Assembly: GCF_017068395.1 (NCBI RefSeq)
Contig: NZ_CP070619.1
Location: 8,432,001 to 8,496,000, forward strand
DNA length: 64,000 nucleotides
Origin: Rhodococcus pseudokoreensis
Lineage (GTDB): Bacteria > Actinomycetota > Actinomycetes > Mycobacteriales > Mycobacteriaceae
Direction: 5' to 3'
Below the pieces are notes generated by a model. It was not told the origin of the DNA and did no database searches. It saw only the letters and a list, made by a program, of their open reading frames with translations. This document shows positions 42,462 to 51,170 of the stretch, piece after piece (positions within the stretch are counted from its first letter, which is position 1; the number at the start of each line of letters is the position of its first letter). Position numbers and translations under genes: made by a program.

Positions 42462-42794
42462 CTATTCGTTCGACAGCAGCGGCCCCAGTGGTCCGAGGTC
42501 GATGTTCAGGTCCTCGGGTGTGAGATCGAAATGATCACGCAACTCCGCCATGCGTTCCTCGAGCAGCATGAGCGTCGTGCCGATGCGTTCGATCTGGTCG
42601 TCGCTGAGGTCGCCGTGCTCGACTCGGCGCAGCGCCTGCCGTTCCATCAACTGCCGTAGTAGCTCGACGATCGTCAGGACGAGGGTGACCAGGCCCTTCT
42701 CGACTGATTCGGGATCCGCGTCGATCCGCTGCGGCAGTACCCGGCGACCGATGTCGCTCGGAGCATCCGAATTGACGGGCTCGGGCTCAGCCAT
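42462..42794 (-). CDS. gvpK: Gas vesicle protein GvpK
   Basis: A 110-residue GvpK, required for gas vesicle formation. RIDADPESVEKGLVTLVLTI and VELLRQLMERQALRRVEHG are the family core, followed by DDQIERIGTTLMLLEERM. It is the last gene of the operon and overlaps gvpS by 8 bp. Confidence 0.95.
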   Translation of the reverse strand: MAEPEPVNSDAPSDIGRRVLPQRIDADPESVEKGLVTLVLTIVELLRQLMERQALRRVEHGDLSDDQIERIGTTLMLLEERMAELRDHFDLTPEDLNIDLGPLGPLLSNE

Positions 42795-42996
42795 CGGCGG
42801 AATCCTGCTCGGCCGGATCCGGGACGAGTGCGCTCACCGACGCGATGAGCGTGCGCAGGGAGATGCGGACCATGTCGACGTCGGCGAGTGACAGCGTGAT
42901 CTCACCGGTGATGACGACACCACCGCCCAGCACCCGATCGAGTAGGTCGACGAGCGCGATGCGGCGGGTGTCGTCCGCGGGAACCATCTCGCTCAT
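42787..42996 (-). CDS. gvpS: Gas vesicle protein GvpS (GvpA/J/M-like)
   Basis: A 69-residue member of the GvpA/J/M/S group. LVDLLDRVLGGGVVITGEIT and SLADVDMVRISLRTLIASV align with the alpha-beta-beta-alpha shell fold. It may cap or nucleate the vesicle. It lies 3 bp after gvpL. Confidence 0.93.
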   Translation of the reverse strand: MSEMVPADDTRRIALVDLLDRVLGGGVVITGEITLSLADVDMVRISLRTLIASVSALVPDPAEQDSADG

Positions 42997-42999
42997 GGC

Positions 43000-43779
43000 T
43001 CACCCATCGATTCCGGCGAACGAATACGGAGGCCACGGTCCGGTCAATTCCAATGTGATGCCCGGACGTTCGGCGTCGAGTGCGGTGACGAGTGCGGTGA
43101 AACCGTCGACCCGATCGTTGTCGACGAGGTAGGTGCCGTTGAAGATCATCCAGGCCCGCCTACCGGTCAGCACCGGGTCGGTGACCTGCCGGCGCACCCC
43201 GTCGACGGCCTGATCCAGGAGCGCAGCGTGAATTTCTCCCGCGTGGCCGGCCGCCTTGCGTTCCACGTCCTGCTGCGCGCTCAACTCCGCACGGCGGCGC
43301 AGCAGATACGCGGTTCCCTTCCCTGTCGCGCCGGTCGAGGACGGCTCCTCTTTCACGTCCTGCGACAGAAGCTTCGCGTCTCCGTATCCCTTGACGCCCC
43401 ATTCGCTCCGACCGGTCACCCGGCGCAACGTCGCACCGAACTCCTCCTGTCGCTCGGTGAGGAGGAGGCGGACGCGATCGTCGTCGAGGTAGAGCGTCGC
43501 CAATCGCAACGGAACGGTGGGGCCGTTGCGCAACACGGCCGCCACCACGGCGTCGTGTGCTCTCGCGGTGGCGGCCAGCCAGTCGAGGTCCTCGAGTTTG
43601 CGTTGCAGAGGTTCCTGCCCGAATTCGCCGAGACTCACCGTCCCCACCACCGCGACCAGACCCGACGACGTCACCGCCCGGACCGGCTCGCCTGCCACGC
43701 CGGTGACCCCGGCGAGTTGCGCGTCGCCGATACTGTCGGTGGTGATGCTGTAGAGCCAGACACCGTCATCCGCTGTCAT
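43000..43779 (-). CDS. gvpL: Gas vesicle protein GvpL (GvpL/GvpF family)
   Basis: A 259-residue GvpL/F protein, an accessory assembly factor. VWLYSITTDS, then HDAVVAAVLRNGPTVPLRLA and TLYLDDDRVRLLL are typical, as is EWGVKGYGD, and the final GITLELTGPWPPYSFAGID is the family end signature. It overlaps gvpJ by 14 bp. Confidence 0.95.
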   Translation of the reverse strand: MTADDGVWLYSITTDSIGDAQLAGVTGVAGEPVRAVTSSGLVAVVGTVSLGEFGQEPLQRKLEDLDWLAATARAHDAVVAAVLRNGPTVPLRLATLYLDDDRVRLLLTERQEEFGATLRRVTGRSEWGVKGYGDAKLLSQDVKEEPSSTGATGKGTAYLLRRRAELSAQQDVERKAAGHAGEIHAALLDQAVDGVRRQVTDPVLTGRRAWMIFNGTYLVDNDRVDGFTALVTALDAERPGITLELTGPWPPYSFAGIDG

Positions 43780-44173
43780 CGTCGCGCTCCTGACGCCTCG
43801 CCTCCACCTCGACTGTGTCGGCGGCCTCGACCGCAGGACGAACCGACCTGTCGGACTCGAGTTCGGCGATCCGCTCCCGCAACTTCCGGTTCTCGAGTTC
43901 GATGTCGCTGTTCTTGCCGGTCAGCCAGGGGTCGTTCTCCCACCAGTTGATCCCGACCTCTTTCGCGGTTTCCAGTGAGGCGATCACCAGTCGCACCTTG
44001 ATGGTGAGCAGTTCGATGTCGAGCAGGTTGACCTGGATGTCGCCGGCGATCACGAGACCCTTGTCGAGTACCCGCTCGAGGATCTCGCCGAGATTCGTCG
44101 ACTGGTGCCCACCGCCGAATCCGCCGCCCGAACTCTGCGGAAGGTTGCTCGTACCGCCGCCGGCGACCGTCAT
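43766..44173 (-). CDS. gvpJ: Gas vesicle protein GvpJ
   Basis: A 135-residue minor shell protein. After a glycine-rich leader, NLGEILERVLDKGLVIAGDI and QVNLLDIELLTIKVRLVIAS give the GvpA-like fold; INWWENDPWLTG is typical for GvpJ and not for GvpA. The C-terminal half is a charged coiled-coil (ELENRKLRERIAELESD). ATGA overlap with gvpO. Confidence 0.94.
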   Translation of the reverse strand: MTVAGGGTSNLPQSSGGGFGGGHQSTNLGEILERVLDKGLVIAGDIQVNLLDIELLTIKVRLVIASLETAKEVGINWWENDPWLTGKNSDIELENRKLRERIAELESDRSVRPAVEAADTVEVEARRQERDDDSG

Positions 44174-44460
44174 GACTGCGCGCTTCCTCTGTCACCGACA
44201 CCGCGGATGTAGCGGCGGGTTCTGCGGTAGGACAACAGTTCTCCATCCAAGTCCAGTACCACCTCGTACAACGCGAGCATGTCCGTCGACGACGGGATCC
44301 GACGATCCTCGACCACCTCCACCTCCACCGTCCAGCCGTCGTCGGTGGGCATGACCGATGTGGCACCGAGCGGTTTCTTGCCGGTCAACTTCGCGATGTC
44401 ACGAGTTGCGAGCTCCGCGATCTCCGGCGCAGGCAACGGAGGCGGCTCCTCTTCTGCCAT
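44170..44460 (-). CDS. gvpO: Gas vesicle protein GvpO
   Basis: A 96-residue GvpO. LTGKKPLGATSVMPTDDGWT then VEVEVVEDRRIPSSTDMLAL and YEVVLDLDGELLSYRRTRRY are family-specific. In Streptomyces gvpO heads the operon; here it sits between gvpG and gvpJ. GGAGTGA lies before ATG 44460. Confidence 0.93.
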   Translation of the reverse strand: MAEEEPPPLPAPEIAELATRDIAKLTGKKPLGATSVMPTDDGWTVEVEVVEDRRIPSSTDMLALYEVVLDLDGELLSYRRTRRYIRGVGDRGSAQS

Positions 44461-44466
44461 CGACTG

Positions 44467-44718
44467 TCACTCCTTCTCCGGGCTGCTGGGCCGTGCCGTT
44501 CCGGTCATGCGGTCGAGGATGGCCTGCTGTGCCTCTTCCTCCTCCTCGGCGGAGATCTCACCGGCCGCACGGGCGTCCTCCAACTCCTCGAGCGCGCGGC
44601 GCGCGCTCGCGGGATTGTGGAGTTCCTCCTCGACCTGTCGCTGGATCAACTCGGCCAGTGAGATCACCCCACGAACGGGGGCGAGCGGCAGCGTGGCGAT
44701 GAACGACAGCAGGCCCAT
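44467..44718 (-). CDS. gvpG: Gas vesicle protein GvpG
   Basis: An 83-residue GvpG. MGLLSFIATLPLAPVRGVIS and LAELIQRQVEEELHNPAS are the family N-terminus; EELEDARAAGEISAEEEEEA is the conserved acidic helix. An assembly factor acting with GvpF/L. Confidence 0.94.
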   Translation of the reverse strand: MGLLSFIATLPLAPVRGVISLAELIQRQVEEELHNPASARRALEELEDARAAGEISAEEEEEAQQAILDRMTGTARPSSPEKE

Positions 44719-44721
44719 CGG

Positions 44722-45510
44722 TCAGCCCTCCGGCTTCTGCGTCACCACGAAGTCGTAGGCGGCGAGAGGTCCGAGCAGGCGCATCTCGACCCGGCCGTCC
44801 CACCGTTCGGCCAGGTCTCCCACCGCCTTCTCGAGCTCTTCCTGTCGTGCGACCTCGACGAGGACGGCGACCTGCGCGGCCTCCTCCTCATGGGTCGGTT
44901 CCCGGACGTTGACCGAGTCGGACAGCGACTGGAGCGCCTCGACCACCGTGCGTGTGTCTTCGTCCCGTTTGGCCTCGATGCCGTTGCTGACGATCTCGCC
45001 CAGCGCCATCCGGGCGTCGCGGGTGGTCTCCTCGGGCTGATCACGGATCGCGCCGACCAGTTCGCCCGCTTGCTGGTTCTCCTCGATTATCTCCCGGAGG
45101 ATCGCGTCCTCGACGTACCGCCCCTTCACGACGTACTGCGCTCGACCCTCGAGTTCTTTCAACGCTGCGGCGAACTCCTCGGCGTGTGCCTCGAGCAGTT
45201 CCTTCTCGACGGCCTCCTCGTCGGTCATGACCGCCCCGAAACGAAGCGGCAGTACCGGTGCCACACCCGACGTACCGTCCAGGAGGTGTGCGTGCGCCTG
45301 GAGATCCTCGGGTTTTCCGAGTGGCCGGTCCACGGAGATCTCGCTGACGAGCGCGGCGATGTCGCCGTGTGTGACGATGGCGACCGATCCGTCACACACG
45401 CCGACCGCGTCTTCTTCCGCTTCCACGTCCGCAGGCACGATGCCGTACACGTAGATGCCGCTGGTGCGCGGCTCCTCGGGCGCGTCGTTGGACTCTTTTG
45501 ACGTAGACAT
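44722..45510 (-). CDS. gvpF: Gas vesicle protein GvpF (GvpL/GvpF family)
   Basis: A 262-residue GvpF. GIYVYGIVPADV, GTSGVAPVLPLRFGAVM and YVVKGRYVEDAILREIIEEN mark the family; it ends RVEMRLLGPLAAYDFV. ATG 45510 overlaps the gvpA stop (TGATG) and has GAGGGGA 6 nt upstream; GTG 45513 is an alternative. It binds GvpA during assembly. Confidence 0.95.
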   Translation of the reverse strand: MSTSKESNDAPEEPRTSGIYVYGIVPADVEAEEDAVGVCDGSVAIVTHGDIAALVSEISVDRPLGKPEDLQAHAHLLDGTSGVAPVLPLRFGAVMTDEEAVEKELLEAHAEEFAAALKELEGRAQYVVKGRYVEDAILREIIEENQQAGELVGAIRDQPEETTRDARMALGEIVSNGIEAKRDEDTRTVVEALQSLSDSVNVREPTHEEEAAQVAVLVEVARQEELEKAVGDLAERWDGRVEMRLLGPLAAYDFVVTQKPEG

Positions 45511-45920
45511 CACTTGTCCCCTCGAGTGGACTTGCGCGAAACCCGCTCGCGCTCAGGTTCTTCCTGCCCGCCGCCGAGGAAGTCGCCGAGTTTCTCACCC
45601 GCCGACTCGATCGCGCCCTTGGTCTTCGATTTGGCGCCACCCTCGGTGACGTCGCCGACCAGGTCTGTCAGACCCTTCGGCTCGCCACTGCCGATCTCGA
45701 GCCGGTTCACGGCCTCCGCGAACCGCAGGTAGGTGTCGACACTGGCGACGACGACGCGTGCATCGATGGTCAGCAGTTCGATACCGACCAGTGACACCCG
45801 CACGTAGGCATCGATGACGAGCCCTTTGTCGAGGATGGTGTCGATGACGTCGGCGAGGCTACTGGAGCTGGGGCCGCCGCTGACTCCGCCGCCACCTCCC
45901 GCCGGTTGTATTGCCGTCAT
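45510..45920 (-). CDS. gvpA: Gas vesicle structural protein GvpA
   Basis: A 136-residue shell protein. [20 protein letters not shown] and [20 protein letters not shown] are the near-invariant GvpA core (about residues 20-70), followed by [16 protein letters not shown]. The ~65-residue C-terminal tail is charged and glycine-rich (ending [14 protein letters not shown]), well beyond the roughly 70-residue classic GvpA. AAGGAG precedes ATG 45920, which overlaps the upstream stop by ATGA. Confidence 0.94.
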   Translation of the reverse strand: MTAIQPAGGGGGVSGGPSSSSLADVIDTILDKGLVIDAYVRVSLVGIELLTIDARVVVASVDTYLRFAEAVNRLEIGSGEPKGLTDLVGDVTEGGAKSKTKGAIESAGEKLGDFLGGGQEEPERERVSRKSTRGDK

Positions 45921-47104
45921 TGCCGCGCTCCTTGGCGCGAGCCGGCGGCTTTCTTGGCCGCAGTCTTGCGCGGGCGACCCCGCCGCTTCGGGGCAGCCTT
46001 GTCCTCGGAACTCGCAGCGGTCTTGCGTGGGCGACCTCGGCGCGCTCGCGGGGGTGCTTCCTCTTCCTCTTCCTCGTCGGTGTCGTCTTCATTCGTGTCC
46101 TCGGACTCGGCTTCGTCAGTTTCCTCGGGCTCTTCCTGCTCCGACTCGTCCTGCTCAGGCTCCTCGTCTTCGGCTTCTTCGGCTTCGTCAGTTTCCTCGA
46201 GCTCGTCCTGCTCGGGCTCGTTGTTCTCGTCCTGCTCGGACTCGTCGGGCTCGACCACCTCGCCGTCACGGATCTCCCCGCGCCAGCCGACCACCTCGTC
46301 GGGATGGAGAACGGACTGCGTCATGACGTGGCGGCCAAAGTGCTTCAACTCCAGTCGCGCTCGTCGTCCTTGCGCGCGCCACAGGTTGCCCGTTTTCTCG
46401 AACAGGCCCTTCGGGTGATACTCGAGGATGAGAACGATGCGGGTGAGATCGGGAGTCACCTCGTGGAACGTCACCGCGCCGTCGACATATCCTTTTGCAC
46501 CCTTCGAGTGCCACACGATCCGCTCGTCGGGAACCTGCTCGATGATCGACGCCTCCCAGGTCCGATGCGACAGGAACACCTGTGCCTTCCACTCGAGCTT
46601 CTCGTCCGCTTCCTGCTCCACCCGCTCGACCTTTTTCATGAAGGAGGGGAAGTCGGCGAACTGGGTCCACTGGTTGTAGGCGAGCTGGACCGGGACCCCG
46701 ACATCGAGCGTTTCGACGATGTTGGTCAGCTTGAGCTTCTTGCCTTTGCTGCCACCACCACCACCACCACCGGTGACGGCCTCCTTGACGTCGGAAGCGG
46801 TGTCCTTGACCTTTTCCTTGGCGCTCTGCCAGCCACCGCTCACCGCCGACTTGATCGGTGATTCACCCTCGGCCAGTTTCTCGGAACCGGTCACGGCGGC
46901 GAGCAGCCCTCCGCCACCACCCTCGGCGTAGTCGGTGAGCCTGCCCGAAGCGTTCTGCACCTTGTCGGAGACCGACGTGAGCGCTTTCTCCGTCACCGTG
47001 CCGACCAGCTTCTGCAATGCGTCCTGCAGCACGCCCGACGACCCGCCGCCGTCTCCCGGTGCGGCCTCTCTCAGTTTCTTTGCAGCGTTCGTCATCGTGC
47101 TCAC
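45917..47104 (-). CDS. gvpZ: Gas vesicle operon SRPBCC protein with AT-hook-like tail (GvpZ-like)
   Basis: A 395-residue protein. Residues ~1-120 are a low-complexity amphipathic region with GGGGG runs. Residues ~125-270 are an SRPBCC (START-like) domain: [53 protein letters not shown] and [10 protein letters not shown]. Residues ~275-345 are a long Glu/Asp-rich region. The C-terminus holds two basic AT-hook-like motifs, [12 protein letters not shown] and [18 protein letters not shown] proteins occur in actinobacterial gvp operons (gvpZ in Streptomyces naming); the AT-hook tail suggests nucleic acid binding. GTG 47104 overlaps the upstream stop by GTGA; ATG 47095 is an alternative. Confidence 0.85.
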   Translation of the reverse strand: MSTMTNAAKKLREAAPGDGGGSSGVLQDALQKLVGTVTEKALTSVSDKVQNASGRLTDYAEGGGGGLLAAVTGSEKLAEGESPIKSAVSGGWQSAKEKVKDTASDVKEAVTGGGGGGGSKGKKLKLTNIVETLDVGVPVQLAYNQWTQFADFPSFMKKVERVEQEADEKLEWKAQVFLSHRTWEASIIEQVPDERIVWHSKGAKGYVDGAVTFHEVTPDLTRIVLILEYHPKGLFEKTGNLWRAQGRRARLELKHFGRHVMTQSVLHPDEVVGWRGEIRDGEVVEPDESEQDENNEPEQDELEETDEAEEAEDEEPEQDESEQEEPEETDEAESEDTNEDDTDEEEEEEAPPRARRGRPRKTAASSEDKAAPKRRGRPRKTAAKKAAGSRQGARQ

Positions 47105-47820
47105 CGCCCGCCGCGCCGGACGGGCGCGGAATTAGTCGTGGCTTTGGCCCGGGTCCTGCGGCCGCGGGTCGGGGCTTCCTCGTCGTCTTCGTCGTCCTCG
47201 TCGGATTTCGCGCTGCGTGACCTGCTTGTCGGCCGTGAGCTGCCGTTGCTGGACGCGCGCCGACGTGCGGCGGGGCGCTTGCGCGGAGCAGGTTCCTCCT
47301 CGTCGGAGGCTTCGTCCTCGTCGGGTTCGGGCTCCTCGTAGTCCTCGTCTTCCTCGGCGTACTGTTCGTCCGGCTCTTCGTCGACTTCGGATTCGTCGTA
47401 CTCCTCGTCCTCGGACCGACCGCGTCGCTTGCGACCGAGTTTTCCGAGACTGCTGAGTTTGCCGACCGACTTACCGACACCACCCACAGTGTCGTCGACC
47501 GTGTCGCCCACGTCGCTGACGGCTTCGCCGCCGCCGGACAGAATCCGGTTGTTGAGCTGGTTGATGCGCTGGCTTGCGGCAGTGACCGCCGCCGCCTTCG
47601 CAGCGCTGACCAGCTCTTGTCGAACCGAATCGCTGATCTTGGCGAACTCGGGAGAATTCGCGAGCACCTTCGTGCCGCGTTCCAATAAATCGCGTGGCCC
47701 GCCGGGGAAGCGTCCGGTCGCACCCGCAGCCGCGAGCATCAGTGCCATTTTCATCCTGTGTGTTCGGCCCAGCATGTAACCCGCGCCGACGGCCAACGCC
47801 ACCTGACCTTTGGTTTTCAT
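47101..47820 (-). CDS. gvpY: Gas vesicle operon first gene, GvpY-like protein with charged tail
   Basis: A 239-residue protein at the head of the operon. TKGQVALAVGAGYMLGRTHR then MKMALMLAAAG is a short hydrophobic, glycine-rich N-terminus; residues ~45-95 are helical (ELVSAAKAAAVTAASQRINQ). The second half is a highly acidic stretch followed by a basic arginine/serine tail. The same gene precedes the SRPBCC gene in actinobacterial gvp clusters, where it is called gvpY; the mechanism is unknown. Confidence 0.75.
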   Translation of the reverse strand: MKTKGQVALAVGAGYMLGRTHRMKMALMLAAAGATGRFPGGPRDLLERGTKVLANSPEFAKISDSVRQELVSAAKAAAVTAASQRINQLNNRILSGGGEAVSDVGDTVDDTVGGVGKSVGKLSSLGKLGRKRRGRSEDEEYDESEVDEEPDEQYAEEDEDYEEPEPDEDEASDEEEPAPRKRPAARRRASSNGSSRPTSRSRSAKSDEDDEDDEEAPTRGRRTRAKATTNSAPVRRGGR

Positions 47821-48110
47821 CGTCGAACCCCTTTACCGAGTAGTCGCCGGCGCACCTCTCGCCAACTTCGGCAATGTGTCGCAGGACCGTCCTCGGTAAT
47901 GTGTCGCAATACCGTGCGCGGTAAGGGGGCGCCGTCTCCCGACTACCCCAGCGGCAGGACGCTCAACCAGCGGCAGAAAAGTCGGTTCGGCCGACCTGCC
48001 GCGGCGAACGCTTCCCACACATCCCGGTAGGCGGAGACGGGATCGACGCATCGCTGTCGTAGTTCGAGACTGATTCAGCTGCAATGCTTTCCGTGTGCAA
48101 GGTGGAAATA
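47821..48110 (-). other. Presumed gas vesicle operon promoter region
   Basis: 290 bp upstream of the first gas vesicle gene, with a 25-bp tandem repeat. No promoter boxes could be assigned with confidence. I see no gene. Confidence 0.5.
47869..47926. repeat. 25-bp tandem repeat (2.3 copies) upstream of the gas vesicle operon
   Basis: Unit 1 at 47869-47893 and unit 2 at 47894-47918 agree at 20 of 25 bases; a partial third copy (cggtaagg) follows. Shared core: AATGTGTCGCA and ACCGT. Position 49-106 bp upstream of the first gene suggests an operator array, although the TGCGACACATT core could be an insertion-element scar. Confidence 0.7.
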
Positions 48111-48797
48111 TCACCGGCTGGCGGCTCGTACCGCCGCGACGATCACCGCGACGAGGAGCGCCAGCAGAAGAATTACGAGCAGTACCGGTCCGAGCAGAAG
48201 TGCGACGAGGAGAAGGAGAACAAGGCCGACCTTGGCTTTGCCGCTCAAACCGGACATCAGCGCTTTGATCGCGGCCCACACCGGATTCTTACCTGTCAGC
48301 GCGGCGCGAATGCCCTCGAGTCCGGCGCCGGCCCCGGCGTTGCTGTGTATCACCTCGTGGACGAGCGACGCCAGCCATTTCTTGAATTTCTGCCGGAGAT
48401 TCTGCGCCTCCTTCTCGCCGCGGTCCCGCAGTGCGTCGACGAGGCGGCCAACCTGGTCCTGCAGCCACTCGGTGACGTCCCCGAAGTCCGGCGTAACCGG
48501 ATCGGGCAGGCGCGTGCGACCGCCGCCAGAGGATCCGGTGTGGGCCGGTCCGCGGGACCCCTTGTCCCGGGGATGCTTCCGGGCCGCCGGCTTCGTGACG
48601 GGTTCGGTGCGGGTATCCGTACGCTTCGGCCGGGCCGTCGTCGTGGTCCGTCGGGGAAGGCCGTGCCGCGACCCGGCCGAAGTCGATGTCGACGTTGCCG
48701 GCCGCCTGGGCGGCAGTGGTTGCCTCCGCGGCAGCCGTCCCGGGGGTGCGTCGGCGAGCGCCGTCGACCCTGTCGTCGTCCTCTCTCGTGCGCCCAT
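48111..48797 (-). CDS. Proline/threonine-rich protein with C-terminal membrane segment
   Basis: About 228 residues. The first ~95 are basic and rich in Pro, Thr, Ser and Arg. Then a helical part, DFGDVTEWLQDQVGRLVDAL and FKKWLASLVHEVIHSNAGAG, and a long hydrophobic stretch of ~35 residues, VGLVLLLLVALLLGPVLLVI onward, near the C-terminus. It is on the same strand and just upstream of the gas vesicle genes. ATG 48797 is used. No family recognised; the N-terminal half is less certain as coding. Confidence 0.6.
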   Translation of the reverse strand: MGARERTTTGSTALADAPPGRLPRRQPLPPRRPATSTSTSAGSRHGLPRRTTTTARPKRTDTRTEPVTKPAARKHPRDKGSRGPAHTGSSGGGRTRLPDPVTPDFGDVTEWLQDQVGRLVDALRDRGEKEAQNLRQKFKKWLASLVHEVIHSNAGAGAGLEGIRAALTGKNPVWAAIKALMSGLSGKAKVGLVLLLLVALLLGPVLLVILLLALLVAVIVAAVRAASR

Positions 48798-49519
48798 ATA
48801 CCCCAATTACCCTCGGAGAATTTCTTGAAACCGGCGCGGATCGGCGGCGGCCCGGGTACCTGTCGGTGCCGCTGCTCTGCGCATGGCCGCCCACAGTGAG
48901 AACGTCACTTACGCCCGCCGCTGCGTGTGCTCTTGCGGATCGGTGCTGGTCGTCAGCGGTCCGAGTGTCGGCTTACGCGTTGCCGATATTGGCGTGGTGA
49001 GTGACGCCGTTTCCGCGGCGACGTGGGGTGGGGCGGGGTATCGCGTGGACGGCGGCGCTGCCACCGAGTAGCAGCTTTGATTGTTGATCGTGCACCGGTC
49101 TGCGGGCGCGCATGGTGTTGAGGGCTGGCCGAGTGCCCGTCCCCATCAGTCGAGCGGGTCTGGGTTGGGCCAGTGGGTCGGATCGTCACGTAGTGACGAG
49201 CATGTACGCGGGTCCTCGTCCTCGGATCGTCGCTCCGGTCCGGCGTCGACCAGGGCTCGCCGCAGGGCCCGTACTGGCTGGTGGCGATGTCGGTGTCTTG
49301 CCTGGGCAAGTCGTTCGCCGGAGCGGCGGCAGAGCGTGGGGCTGCGGCGGGATGTCGGGACAGCTGCGGCGGAATGTGGTCTCGAGTACGAAGGCTTCCG
49401 TGTCCAGGGTCCGTCGTCGGGTGATGCCTGGAGCATCACCCAACGACGGTCGCGTGAGCGATGCGACACTGCACGGGGGTGCGGCACAAGAACTGCGAAG
49501 TGACCGGGGCGATCTTCCG
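48798..49519. other. Gap without a recognisable gene
   Basis: About 720 bp. Open frames on both strands are arginine-rich and lack ribosome sites, consistent with non-coding GC-rich DNA or a decayed gene. Composition does not differ obviously from the surroundings. Confidence 0.5.
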
Positions 49520-50995
49520 CTAGACGGTGGCGGGCTCTTCTGGCTCGCTACGTTCTTTCGGACGTCCTGTCGATCGACTGGTCCATTCCCGCAGCACGTG
49601 GTCGGGTGTGGACGCGGTGAAGATGCTGACTGCGATGAACGTTGCGAGTGAGGTGACGAGGCCGTAGTACACCGGCTCGTTTGCCAAAATATTCCCAACG
49701 ATGGCCATGGTTGTGACCGTTGCTATGGCGCCCACGAGCATGGATGCGAGCGCGGCGGTACCGGTAGCTCGTTTCCAGACGAGTCCGCCGAGAATGGGTA
49801 CCAGCAGCCCGCCCACCAGGATGTCGTACGCGATGGTGATGGCGGCGACGACATCCCGGATCATCGCGGCGAGGAGGACGGCTATAACTCCGGTGGCGAG
49901 GACGTACAGCCGGTTTCCTCGGACGTCGGCTTCTGGGTCGAGGTCGGATGCCGGCGTCGGCTGTGCTGTGAACAGTGAGCGTAGGAGCGGGGCGACGTCC
50001 TGGCGGCATACGGTTGCGGTGGCGATGAGGGCACCTGAGGCTGTCGACATCATTGCGGCGACGGCGGCAGCGAGGACGAGCCCGCTGATGCCGACGGGCA
50101 GTATGCTCTTGGCGATGTCGGCATAGACGTCATCCGACGCTTCAATTCCTGGGAGAAGCGCTGCGCCTGCGGTCCCGATGAGTGCTCCGGCGACGCCGTA
50201 GAGGAGGCAGTAGCAGCCGGCTGCAGTACCGCCCCATCGGGCGACTTGCGGTGAGCGGGCGGTAAAGACGCGCTGCCAGATGTCCTGGCCGATGAGGATT
50301 CCGAAGGTATAGACGACGAAGTAGGTGACGATCGTGGCCCCGCCGATGGCGCCGAGGTCGAATGCCTGATTTCCGAGTCGGTCGACGATGCCGTCGTATC
50401 CTCCGGCCTTGTTCCAGGTGATCGGAAGCATGAGGGCGAAGATGCCCAGGGTCTTGACGACGAATTGCACCATGTCGGTGAGGGTGATTGCCCACATACC
50501 TCCGAGGGAGGAGTAGCAGACGACGATGGCTCCGCCGAGAACGACCGAGTAGATCTGGCCGAAGCCGAAGAGCACCGAGAAGATTGTCGAATAGGCGATG
50601 GTCGAGCTGACGGTGAGCATCAAGGTGTATGCGGCCATCACGATTCCGGAAGCACCGGCGCCGTCAATTCCGTATCGGAGTTTCAGCATTCCGGAGACCG
50701 TGTAGACGCGGAGTCTCTGGATGCGGGGTGCGAAAAGGAGGCTCAGTATCAGCACGCCGACCGAGATCGAGACGACTAACCACATTCCGGACATCCCGTA
50801 TTTGTAGCCGAGTCCGACGCCGCCGACCGTGGAGGCGCCGCCGATGACGACGGCACCCATGGTGCTGGTGTAGAGGATCGGTCCGAGTCGTCTTCCTGCG
50901 ACGAGGTAGTCGGAGGAGTTGTGGGAGCGGCGTTTTCCCCACCAGCCGAATGCCAGCATGGCACCCAGGTAGATGACGATTATTGCTATGTCCAT
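49520..50995 (-). CDS. Sodium:solute symporter family transporter
   Basis: A 491-residue membrane transporter with about 13 passes. DYLVAGRRLGPILYTSTMGA then VVIGGASTVGGVGLGYKYG is the SSS N-terminal signature, SLGGMWAITLTDMVQFVVKT and GQDIWQRVFTARSPQVARWG are conserved loops. It imports a solute with sodium. GGGAAA precedes ATG 50995. Downstream of the ureohydrolase gene on the same strand (175 bp gap); it probably imports that enzyme's guanidino substrate. Confidence 0.93.
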   Translation of the reverse strand: MDIAIIVIYLGAMLAFGWWGKRRSHNSSDYLVAGRRLGPILYTSTMGAVVIGGASTVGGVGLGYKYGMSGMWLVVSISVGVLILSLLFAPRIQRLRVYTVSGMLKLRYGIDGAGASGIVMAAYTLMLTVSSTIAYSTIFSVLFGFGQIYSVVLGGAIVVCYSSLGGMWAITLTDMVQFVVKTLGIFALMLPITWNKAGGYDGIVDRLGNQAFDLGAIGGATIVTYFVVYTFGILIGQDIWQRVFTARSPQVARWGGTAAGCYCLLYGVAGALIGTAGAALLPGIEASDDVYADIAKSILPVGISGLVLAAAVAAMMSTASGALIATATVCRQDVAPLLRSLFTAQPTPASDLDPEADVRGNRLYVLATGVIAVLLAAMIRDVVAAITIAYDILVGGLLVPILGGLVWKRATGTAALASMLVGAIATVTTMAIVGNILANEPVYYGLVTSLATFIAVSIFTASTPDHVLREWTSRSTGRPKERSEPEEPATV

Positions 50996-51170
50996 TTAAT
51001 TTCCCGTCGTGTGTTTGGTGTCAGAAGTCGTTCGGATCGGTCCGCTGAATCGGGGGTGAGCCGACTCGGTGCATCATTGAAAGTAAAGTGCAACAGCTCC
51101 TTTACCGTCAGGCCGAGAGGGCGTTGCGGGCGTCCTGCCGCGAATCACCGAGTGGTGCGCGGCGTTGGTG

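Noticed and set aside
49112..49651. 179-codon plus-strand frame before the symporter
   Set aside because: Overlaps the 3' end of the symporter on the other strand and has an arginine-rich, motif-free sequence.
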